Assembly: GCF_013266735.1 (NCBI RefSeq)
Contig: NZ_JABSNU010000020.1
Location: forward strand, 1 to 64,000
Length of the DNA: 64,000 nt
DNA from: Pedobacter foliorum
GTDB taxonomy: Bacteria; Bacteroidota; Bacteroidia; Sphingobacteriales; Sphingobacteriaceae
Reading direction: 5' to 3'
Positions within the stretch are counted from its first letter, which is position 1, and each line of letters opens with the position of its first letter. Positions 10,070 through 17,199 of this stretch are shown piece by piece. The notes under the pieces were generated by a model. The model searched no databases. It was not told the DNA's origin and was given only the letters and a program-made list of their open reading frames with translations. The position numbers were made by a program, and so were the translations under genes.

Positions 10070-10087
10070 CAATTAAATTATTGAACA

Positions 10088-10627
10088 ATGAAAAGGATAG
10101 CCTTAATACTACTTATTGCCATAGCAACTGTAGGCGCAAGCTCTGCACAAGAGAAAAAAGAAGCCGTACACATCTACAATCCTAAAGCAAATGCCCGCGC
10201 AGATATTGATGGCGCTGTTGCAAAAGCTAAAAAAGAAGGAAAACATGTGTTTATACAAATTGGCGGTAACTGGTGCAGCTGGTGTATTGCTTTCCATAAA
10301 ATGGTAGACAACACGCCTGCCTTAAAACAATTCATTAACGATAATTATGAGGTTGTTTTGGTAAACTATAGTCCCGAAAACAAGAATGAAGTTGTTCTTG
10401 CCAGCCTGAATTACCCTCAACGTTTCGGATTCCCTGTTTTTGTAATCCTTGATGGAAACGGAAAACTATTGCACACTCAAAACTCGGGTTATCTGGAAAC
10501 AGAAGAGACAGATGCAAATGGAAAAAAGAAAACAGGACATAGCGTAAACGCTGTTACCGATTTCTTAAAAAACTGGACAGTAAAAGCGGTTGATCCTGCA
10601 ACTTACAAACAACAAAAAGCAAAGTAA
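10088..10627 (+). CDS. secreted thioredoxin-family protein
   Basis: A 179-residue periplasmic thioredoxin-fold protein. Residues 1-20 form a signal peptide ending ASSAQ. The redox motif is C63-S-W-C66 within GGNWCSWC, typical of the thioredoxin_7 group, and a cis-Pro region follows (RFGFPVFVILDGNGKLL). It probably reduces or isomerises disulfides or handles protein oxidation outside the cytoplasm; the substrate is unknown. It is monocistronic, divergent from addA, and its TAA abuts the stop codon of the convergent GH3 gene with no base between them. Confidence 0.85.
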   Translation: MKRIALILLIAIATVGASSAQEKKEAVHIYNPKANARADIDGAVAKAKKEGKHVFIQIGGNWCSWCIAFHKMVDNTPALKQFINDNYEVVLVNYSPENKNEVVLASLNYPQRFGFPVFVILDGNGKLLHTQNSGYLETEETDANGKKKTGHSVNAVTDFLKNWTVKAVDPATYKQQKAK

Positions 10628-12334
10628 TTACTCTTTGTCGCCATACTTAAAGAACGAATTCACAGTAACGGGCAGTCTCCCTGTAGGAATCAACTGATTC
10701 TTAATTACAGAGGCGGCTGCCTTTTGCATGAAATCTTCTTTCTGATACGCAACAATTAAACCCTTGCTGTTTTCAAGACCAGGCAATGCCGATAAGTTAT
10801 AAGGATTAGCAAACAAAGCAAAAACGGCATTGCTTAACGACATATCCTTAATAAACATCTTCAAATCATTACTTAAAATGATGCCATTACCAGGCCTGAT
10901 GCGGGTATCATGAATACCTATAATTACCTGATCAAAAACATTGATATATCTTAAAACCTTTGCAATAGCCGCAGCATTGGCATTTCTATCTAAGGTATAG
11001 AATACTGAGTTCTTATAATAAGCCCCTAAATCTCGTTGAAACTCAGTAACCCCGGGAGTCCCCAAACTAATGATCACCGTTCTTCTGTCTTTAGACAAAC
11101 GACTAATGTTTGCCTTGCCCCTTAACAGCGTCATAGAAGCATCAGCTAGTTTCTGCAACAACACCTGACTACCCGGTCTGTTTACATCTGCAAGTACGTT
11201 TCTTTCATTTATAGAATCGCGAACACTTAAACCAGCCCAATATTTAGCAGTAAGGATTTTCTTAACGCTTTCGTCAATTCTATCCATGCTGATCCTGTCT
11301 TGTCTAACCGCTTTACGAACCAGCTTTATTGCTCTGTCACTATTTTCTGAAAGTTCAAGAATGTCGTTACCTGCAATAACACCCATTACATCCGCCTCTC
11401 CATCTTTAAAGTATTTAACCACTCCTTTCATGCCCATAGCATCAGAAATAATTAAACCTTTAAAGCCAAGTTCTTGCTTTAAAATACCAGTAACAATAGG
11501 TTTAGACAATGTAGAAGGCATATTTGGCGTATTATCCAATGCCGGAATATTCATGTGCGCAATCATTACCCCTGCTGCCCCCTGACGAATCAATTCTCTG
11601 AAAGGATAAATCTCCAAACTATCCAAACGCGCTTTGGTAAACTTAAGCTGAGGAAGGTCATAATGAGAATCCACATCAGTATCGCCATGCCCCGGAAAGT
11701 GTTTAAGACTAACCAATAAGCCGCCATCCTGCATTCCCCTCATATACTCGGCAGCCTTTGTGGCTACGTTGTACTTATTCTCTCCAAAAGAGCGGTAGTT
11801 TATCACCGGGTTTTTAGGATTATTATTTACATCAACATCAGGCGCCAAATTCATGTGCATTCCGATGCGTTTGTAATCCTTAGCCACTTCCAATCCCATT
11901 TTATAAATCAATTCCTTATCCTGAATTGCTCCTAAAGCCATTTGATAAGGATAAGAAATGGTGCTATCTAAACGCATTCCTAAGCCCCACTCCCCATCAG
12001 AAGTGATCAATAAAGGCACTCTTGATATAGACTGATACTGGTTTGTTAAAATAGCCTGTCTGCCGGGACCTCCCTGAAAGAACACCAATCCACCAATATG
12101 TTCCTTTTTAATCACATTGGCAATCGAGTCTTCGTATGCTTTTCCTAAATTGGTATGTGCCCTTACAAAGAACATCTGCGCAATTTTCTGACGTCTGCTC
12201 AGTTTATTGAAAACAGAATCAACCCATTCATTCTTTTCAGTAAGTGTTTGTAAGTAAGATTTCTTTTGAGCCTTAATTGAGGATACTGAGATAGATAATA
12301 AGGATGTAGCAATCAGGAGATGTTTAACGTTCAT
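10628..12334 (-). CDS. secreted GH3 beta-N-acetylhexosaminidase
   Basis: A 568-residue family-3 glycoside hydrolase with an N-terminal signal peptide (residues 1-22). The NagZ-type hallmark KHFPGHGDTDVDSH (residues 211-224, His224 as catalytic acid/base) and the nucleophile Asp298 in LIISDAMGM are both present. A GH3-C-like domain follows, but the beta-lactamase module fused in many Bacteroidota homologues is absent. The likely substrate is N-acetylglucosamine in muropeptides or chitooligosaccharides, acting in the periplasm. I chose the ATG at 12334 because an upstream in-frame ATG at 12379 lies ahead of the predicted promoter. The gene has its own promoter and no operon partner. Confidence 0.9.
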   Translation of the reverse strand: MNVKHLLIATSLLSISVSSIKAQKKSYLQTLTEKNEWVDSVFNKLSRRQKIAQMFFVRAHTNLGKAYEDSIANVIKKEHIGGLVFFQGGPGRQAILTNQYQSISRVPLLITSDGEWGLGMRLDSTISYPYQMALGAIQDKELIYKMGLEVAKDYKRIGMHMNLAPDVDVNNNPKNPVINYRSFGENKYNVATKAAEYMRGMQDGGLLVSLKHFPGHGDTDVDSHYDLPQLKFTKARLDSLEIYPFRELIRQGAAGVMIAHMNIPALDNTPNMPSTLSKPIVTGILKQELGFKGLIISDAMGMKGVVKYFKDGEADVMGVIAGNDILELSENSDRAIKLVRKAVRQDRISMDRIDESVKKILTAKYWAGLSVRDSINERNVLADVNRPGSQVLLQKLADASMTLLRGKANISRLSKDRRTVIISLGTPGVTEFQRDLGAYYKNSVFYTLDRNANAAAIAKVLRYINVFDQVIIGIHDTRIRPGNGIILSNDLKMFIKDMSLSNAVFALFANPYNLSALPGLENSKGLIVAYQKEDFMQKAAASVIKNQLIPTGRLPVTVNSFFKYGDKE

Positions 12335-12358
12335 TATGGCAGTAGATTGTTTAAATTT

Positions 12359-12366
12359 CAAAGTTA
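12359..12366 (-). promoter_or_regulatory. -7 box of the GH3 gene
   Basis: On the minus strand TAACTTTG matches TAnnTTTG, 25 bp before the ATG. The -33 region is occupied by a terminator hairpin and has no clear TTG. Confidence 0.55.
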
Positions 12367-12397
12367 TAAAAAAAAGCATCCTATACAGGATGCTTTT
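12367..12397 (-). terminator. intrinsic terminator abutting the GH3 promoter
   Basis: Eleven-bp stem AAAAGCATCCT/AGGATGCTTTT (12372-12382 and 12387-12397), 4-nt loop. On the minus strand a T-run follows and runs directly into the TAACTTTG -7 box of the GH3 gene. It would end read-through from the barrel gene at 12618-13262. The intervening 220 bp (12398-12617) show no gene. Confidence 0.7.
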
Positions 12398-12617
12398 CTA
12401 AGGTTAAATAGGAATATTATCCTCACACACAATTCGGGATTCATATTTTTATTGCTTTCGCAATTGTTTATATAGCTTTTACTAATTATCTTTTTTTGAA
12501 GTCTTATCAGAAAACAAATCATCCGTTTTCAAAACTTTTTAAAGTTACACTCAATTTTTCAATTTCCTCACAAATGACTCAATAAGTTTAACTTACCCTT
12601 CAAAAAAGCAAGTGTAT

Positions 12618-13262
12618 CTAGAAACTATAACCCAATGATAGTGCAAATCCTTTATTCTTTATTTTATCCTGATTCACATCATCCTTAAGAGCCTTCTGAA
12701 AGTCCATCATATATCTGGCATTCACATTAATATTCGGTGTGATACTATACCCTAAACCAACCGCAGCACCTGCCAACGACTTACTAAAATTCTTTGTGTC
12801 TGTCGACTCTGTTTGAGCATTATCATTAACCAAACCGGTAGATTTTTGAGAAAGCAGGAATGATACCTGAGGACCTGCAAATATTGTTAACTCTGGCGTT
12901 GCCTTATACCCAACCAATACCGGAACATCGATATAAGATACTTTCGTATCAAAATCTGCTGTATTTCCGGCAACCGACTCACTCAACTTAGCTCCTTTTT
13001 GAATGAACATTACTTCCGGCAAGAAAGCAAATCCACCACCTAAAGGTAAATCGCCATAAACACCAGCCTGAAATCCAACTTTTGAATCTGTTGCATAATC
13101 CTTATCGGCAAACTGAAATTTACCCATGTTCATCAAGTTAGCACCTGCCCTGATACCAAACTTCATTTGATCATTTGCAGCCGACTGTGAAGTCTGTGCA
13201 TTTGCCTTAAAAGCGAAACTACTTACCGTTAATCCTAGCGTTATAATGAATAATTTTTTCAT
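12618..13262 (-). CDS. outer-membrane beta-barrel protein (PorT/OmpX-like)
   Basis: A 214-residue protein with a signal peptide (residues 1-23, ending FKANAQ). Alternating aromatic/polar strands, FGIRAGANLMNMG at the front and terminal GYSF give the C-terminal aromatic of an outer-membrane barrel. It belongs to the small outer membrane beta-barrel (porin family) group common in Bacteroidota; its function is unknown. It is paralogous to the barrel at 13686-14300: both share the layout signal, GxKxGxNL, PEL/PEVM, VGPQVSFL and a final DFQK plus C-terminal strand. The 423 bp upstream contain a REPIN copy and the terminator of the paralogue, so it is transcribed separately. Confidence 0.85.
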   Translation of the reverse strand: MKKLFIITLGLTVSSFAFKANAQTSQSAANDQMKFGIRAGANLMNMGKFQFADKDYATDSKVGFQAGVYGDLPLGGGFAFLPEVMFIQKGAKLSESVAGNTADFDTKVSYIDVPVLVGYKATPELTIFAGPQVSFLLSQKSTGLVNDNAQTESTDTKNFSKSLAGAAVGLGYSITPNINVNARYMMDFQKALKDDVNQDKIKNKGFALSLGYSF

Positions 13263-13493
13263 GATTTTCTATTTAAAATTCATGGAAGGTATTGTAATAA
13301 CCATGCCAAAGAAACCAAAAACAAGGCTTCGGGGCACATCAAAAAACCACGCAATTAACTCATTTACTGTAACTTAATAACAAATTAACGATAAGAAACA
13401 ATGCCAAGCAAACCTCTATAAGCGAACCTCTTAAGTGTGTCTCCGATTTGAGACACTATCATAAGATCAGCCCAATCAATTTGCTAAAACACC

Positions 13494-13576
13494 CGTCATC
13501 CTGAATTTATTTCAGGACCTCGCATTAGCAAGGTTTTCTTTCTCTTGAGGGGTCCTGAAATAAATTCAGGATGACG
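13494..13576. repeat. REPIN-like element, copy B (83 bp, complete)
   Basis: The left arm CGTCATCCTGAATTTATTTC (start 13494) and right arm ending GGATGACG (13576) are exact inverted repeats of about 23 bp. Each arm is itself a small hairpin CCTGAA-N5-TTCAGG. The 35-bp centre (CCTCGCATTAGCAAGG... then TTTCTCTTGAGGGG) is shared with copy C. It lies in the 423-bp gap 13263-13685. That gap also holds a short GTGTCTC/GAGACAC inverted repeat (13437-13456) and the terminator at 13613-13643, but no gene. Confidence 0.85.
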
Positions 13577-13612
13577 AGCGCACAAGATGACAAGCGCAAA
13601 AAAAAACGCAAC

Positions 13613-13643
13613 AAAAAAGCCTGTATCATTTAATGATACAGGC
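13613..13643 (-). terminator. intrinsic terminator of the second barrel gene
   Basis: The palindrome GCCTGTATCATT/AATGATACAGGC (13619-13643) is followed on the minus strand by TTTTTT. GATACAGGC recurs at about 13665-13673, so alternative pairings are possible. It lies 43 bp past the stop of the gene at 13686-14300. Confidence 0.8.
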
Positions 13644-13685
13644 CTTCTATAAAACGATACAGGCTCTCTCCAAAAAAGTAAAGTC

Positions 13686-14300
13686 CTAGAATTTCAATCC
13701 CAATCCAACCGAAAACACCTGGTTTTTATATTCCGGAGTTTCTTTAGATCCGTTCTCATTGTTCTTTTGGAAATCCAGTGAATAACGGCCATGTAAATCT
13801 ACTTTATCAGTTACATCAAACCTGAAACCAATTACACCGCCAACCAAACTCTTCTTAAATCTATCTGATTTATCTTCAATGATTGTTTCTTCACCTGATC
13901 CAAATCCGTTTTCAAACTTGTTTTTAGTAGAAGTAAGGAAAGATACCTGAGGACCAACAACTAAATTAAGTCCTGAACCACCAACATTAATAGTCGCCAA
14001 AATAGGCACATCAATAAAGTGAGTAGTCTGAGTAAAATCACCAAAAGCAGTTTCTGCTTTATACCCTTTTGTCGAATACAATAACTCCGGAGTAAATGCC
14101 AATCCTTTTATCAAATTGATATCCAAAGTAATACCGGCATTAAAACCAGGATTAACTTTTGTTTTAAAATCATTATTACCGTCACCTTTAACAATGTTCG
14201 ATAAGTTTAAACCGCCCTTGACACCCAATCTGATTGGGCTCTGTGCATTTGCTGCACCGGCTACAAATAGGCCTATGGCCAAAACAATTAATTTCTTCAT
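13686..14300 (-). CDS. outer-membrane beta-barrel protein (PorT/OmpX-like)
   Basis: A 204-residue small barrel. The signal peptide is MKKLIVLAIGLFVAGAANAQ, followed by IRLGVKGGLNLSN, then FTPELLYSTKGY, VGPQVSFLTS and the C-terminal GLGLKF aromatic end. I chose the ATG at 14300 because it starts a canonical signal peptide; the in-frame ATG at 14342 adds 14 charged residues. Its function is unknown; family members sit in the outer membrane. It is a tandem paralogue of 12618-13262 and is divergent from glpK. Confidence 0.85.
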   Translation of the reverse strand: MKKLIVLAIGLFVAGAANAQSPIRLGVKGGLNLSNIVKGDGNNDFKTKVNPGFNAGITLDINLIKGLAFTPELLYSTKGYKAETAFGDFTQTTHFIDVPILATINVGGSGLNLVVGPQVSFLTSTKNKFENGFGSGEETIIEDKSDRFKKSLVGGVIGFRFDVTDKVDLHGRYSLDFQKNNENGSKETPEYKNQVFSVGLGLKF

Positions 14301-14460
14301 TTTGTGTAGTTTTTTCCTGACCACCTGAAAGAAATGTGCCAACTTTTAGAAAACTACACCTTTATAACCTTTAAACCTTGGCAACCATCCATTTAAAACT
14401 TGTTACAACATTCATTTTACCCACAATTATTTTAAGAGAATTAATGAGTAAACCCTATAA

Positions 14461-14482
14461 TTTGTATCAAATTTGATACAAA
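14461..14482. promoter_or_regulatory. 22-bp perfect palindrome, possible operator
   Basis: A perfect dyad with arms TTTGTATCAAA and TTTGATACAAA lies in the 297-bp divergent region between the barrel gene and glpK, 115 bp before the glpK start. It could be a dimeric-regulator site for glpKF or for the barrel gene. A second weak dyad TACGTT...AACGTA lies just before glpK. No exact TAnnTTTG box was found in this gap. Confidence 0.45.
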
Positions 14483-14597
14483 AACTCCTGCCATTCCCGG
14501 CATAAACAAATCAAAATAATTGCACACCACTTCCTTTTACTTTCGATAATGATTTCTTATACTTACGTTTAATTACATATTATTCCAAATATAACGT

Positions 14598-16088
14598 ATG
14601 AGCAAGTATATTCTATCCTTTGATCAGGGGACTACAAGTTCGAGGGCGATTGTTTTTAATAAACAAGGAACCATTGTTTCAATTGCACAAAGAGAATTTC
14701 AGCAGATATACCCTCAGCCAGGCTGGGTAGAGCATAATGCCACCGAAATCTGGTCAACCCAGGTTGCTGTAGCTACCGAAGCCATCGTAAAAGCAGGCAT
14801 CACCCCTAATGATATAGCCGCCATAGGCATTACCAATCAGCGTGAAACCACCCTATTATGGGATAAAACAACTGGAGAACCACTTTGCAACGCCATCGTT
14901 TGGCAAGACAGACGCACCTCTGCCTACTGCGATGAACTAAAAGCAAAAGGCCTCGCCAAAAGCGTACAAGAAAAAACAGGACTCATTATAGATGCCTATT
15001 TCTCGGCCACAAAAATCAGGTGGATACTAGACAACATTCCCGGCGCAAGAGAAAAAGCCGAAGCCGGAAACCTCGCCTTTGGAACCATAGACTCCTGGCT
15101 AATCTGGAAACTAACCGACGGCAGAATCCATGTAACTGATGTAACCAACGCATCAAGAACCATGATTTACAACATCCACACCCTAGAGTGGGATCAGGAA
15201 TTACTCGAACTTTTTAATATCCCCCGCAATATCCTTCCCGAAGTTAAATCGTCAAGCGAAGTTTACGGAGAAACCACAGGCAATGTACTTGCAGCTAAAA
15301 TACCTATTGCAGGCATAGCCGGCGACCAGCAAGCCGCCCTTTTTGGACAAATGTGCACTGAGGTAGGCATGGTAAAAAACACCTATGGCACCGGCTGTTT
15401 CATGCTCATGAACATTGGCGACAAACCCATCACCTCGCAAAACAACCTCGTAACCACCATCGCCTGGAAAATAAACGGCAAAGTACAATATGCCTTAGAG
15501 GGCAGTATTTTTATAGGCGGCGCCGTTGTGCAATGGTTACGAGATGGACTCGGCTTAATTAAGGCATCGGCCGATGTAGAAAAACTAGCCTTAAAAGTAG
15601 CAGATACTGGCGGCGTTTACCTCGTTCCTGCCTTTGCCGGACTTGGCGCACCTCACTGGAATCAGGATGCCAGAGGCACTATTACCGGCATAACCAGAGG
15701 TACAAATGCCTCACACCTTGCCCGCGCAGCCATCGAAAGCATCGCTTTCCAAACCATGGAGGTTTTAAATGCCATGGAAGCAGACTCAGGACTAAAAATT
15801 AAAGAACTACGAGTAGACGGAGGTGCAACCGCCAACGATATACTTATGCAATTTCAGGCCGATGTACTTGACACCACAGTAATCAGGCCTCAGGTTACCG
15901 AAGTTACTGCCTTGGGCGCCGCATATCTGGCTGGCTTGGCAGTAGGTTATTGGAGCAGCATGGACGACATTAGCGGCCAGTGGAAAATAGACAAAAGCTT
16001 TAACGCCGGAGAAGCTAAAAACATAGAAGAGCGTATAAAAGGCTGGAATAGAGCCGTAAAAGCAGCAAAAGCATACGCAGAAAATTAA
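14598..16088 (+). CDS. glpK: glycerol kinase
   Basis: A 496-residue FGGY-family kinase that phosphorylates glycerol to sn-glycerol 3-phosphate in the cytoplasm. Signatures include the N-terminal phosphate loop SFDQGTTSSRAIVF, GWVEHNATEIW, ITNQRETTLLWD, AIVWQDRRT, the ATP-site GIAGDQQAALFGQ and the C-terminal LRVDGGATANDILMQ. The length equals the usual family length. It is followed 26 bp later by the glycerol facilitator gene, giving a glpK-glpF operon for glycerol uptake and trapping. Codons ending in C appear more frequent than in most neighbours. Confidence 0.97.
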   Translation: MSKYILSFDQGTTSSRAIVFNKQGTIVSIAQREFQQIYPQPGWVEHNATEIWSTQVAVATEAIVKAGITPNDIAAIGITNQRETTLLWDKTTGEPLCNAIVWQDRRTSAYCDELKAKGLAKSVQEKTGLIIDAYFSATKIRWILDNIPGAREKAEAGNLAFGTIDSWLIWKLTDGRIHVTDVTNASRTMIYNIHTLEWDQELLELFNIPRNILPEVKSSSEVYGETTGNVLAAKIPIAGIAGDQQAALFGQMCTEVGMVKNTYGTGCFMLMNIGDKPITSQNNLVTTIAWKINGKVQYALEGSIFIGGAVVQWLRDGLGLIKASADVEKLALKVADTGGVYLVPAFAGLGAPHWNQDARGTITGITRGTNASHLARAAIESIAFQTMEVLNAMEADSGLKIKELRVDGGATANDILMQFQADVLDTTVIRPQVTEVTALGAAYLAGLAVGYWSSMDDISGQWKIDKSFNAGEAKNIEERIKGWNRAVKAAKAYAEN

Positions 16089-16114
16089 CTAAATAATAAC
16101 TTAATCCAATCCTC

Positions 16115-16846
16115 ATGTCTCCATTTATAGCCGAAATCCTTGGTACTATGTTTTTGATTTTATTAGGCAATAGCGTTGTTGCCAACGTGGTTTTAACCGG
16201 AACCAAAGGAAACAATAGCGGCTGGATGGTAATTACTACAGCATGGGGCTTGGCCGTTTTTGTAGGCGTTGTTGTTGCCGGCCCATATAGTGGCGCGCAC
16301 CTCAACCCTGCCGTAACCATCGGATTAGCCATTGCAGGAAAATTTAGCTGGGCTAATGTCCCGACCTATATTGCCGCTCAGTTTATCGGTGCAATGCTTG
16401 GCTCTACACTCGTATGGCTATTATTTAAAGATTTCTACAAAGGCACTGAAGACAAAGGGTTAAAACAAGCTACCTTTTGCACAGCTCCTGCCATCCCAAA
16501 TACGATTTCGAACCTAATTAGTGAGATAATAGGCACTTTCGTATTGATTTTTGTGATATTTCATTTCACCGATGCTTCATTAGGCTCGGATAAATCCCCA
16601 ATTGGATTAGGCTCTCTTGGCGCTTTGCCAGTAGCCTTCCTTGTTTGGGTAATCGGACTGTCGCTTGGCGGCACCACAGGCTATGCAATTAATCCGGCAA
16701 GAGACCTTGGCCCTCGAATTATGCATGCCATATTACCCGTAGCCGGCAAAGGCGACAACAACTGGGGCTATGCATGGATACCTGTAATTGGGCCTATTAT
16801 CGGCAGTGCACTCGCGGCTCTACTATATTTGTGCACTAAAATATAG
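16115..16846 (+). CDS. glpF: glycerol uptake facilitator (MIP/aquaglyceroporin)
   Basis: A 243-residue inner-membrane channel of the major intrinsic protein family with six predicted membrane segments and two half-helix motifs: GAHLNPAVTIG in the first half and GYAINPARDLGPR in the second. Asp after the second NPAR is the aquaglyceroporin marker, favouring glycerol over water only. Its position directly after glpK supports facilitated glycerol entry, trapped by phosphorylation. No terminator hairpin with a T-tract was seen immediately downstream. Confidence 0.94.
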   Translation: MSPFIAEILGTMFLILLGNSVVANVVLTGTKGNNSGWMVITTAWGLAVFVGVVVAGPYSGAHLNPAVTIGLAIAGKFSWANVPTYIAAQFIGAMLGSTLVWLLFKDFYKGTEDKGLKQATFCTAPAIPNTISNLISEIIGTFVLIFVIFHFTDASLGSDKSPIGLGSLGALPVAFLVWVIGLSLGGTTGYAINPARDLGPRIMHAILPVAGKGDNNWGYAWIPVIGPIIGSALAALLYLCTKI

Positions 16847-16923
16847 CCCTTCTTCCATTTCTTAAGTTTAGTCTATAAAAGGCAGGTAATTTCAGTATTA
16901 CATTGCAGTTAGAAACTATTGTC

Positions 16924-17013
16924 AAATCACAGGGAAATAACTAGGAAATCACTGAATTGCGTACCGCTTGCTAGGGGGTTGGATTGGGGTTTCTAGTTAT
17001 TTCCCAGTGATTT
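16924..17013. repeat. 90-bp element with 23-bp imperfect inverted termini
   Basis: AAATCACAGGGAAATAACTA (from 16924) and its near reverse complement (16991-17013) pair over about 22 bp with one or two mismatches, around a G-rich 44-bp centre. GAAATCACTGAA recurs just inside the left arm. It lies in the 353-bp gap between glpF and the fucosidase gene (16847-17199). The rest of that gap holds a 15-nt palindrome (17088-17102) and a small hairpin (17149-17167), but no gene. It may be a MITE-like element or a long terminator. Confidence 0.6.
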
Positions 17014-17199
17014 CTCAATTACTTATAAAGGCTTACCTACTTTACGTTTATTTATAGATGTACTCGCCTCTTTAACAGGAAAAAACATGTCTTTTAAAGA
17101 CAGCTTTGCTAATAGATGACTTAAATGATTTCGTTATCTTAAGCCCTTCAAAATGCACCGCATTTTGGTAACCTAAAAACCTAACAAAACCAACCACAA

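Noticed and set aside
14598..16846. Horizontal transfer of glpKF
   Set aside because: Codons ending in C seem more frequent, but this could reflect expression level; no flanking mobile signature was found.
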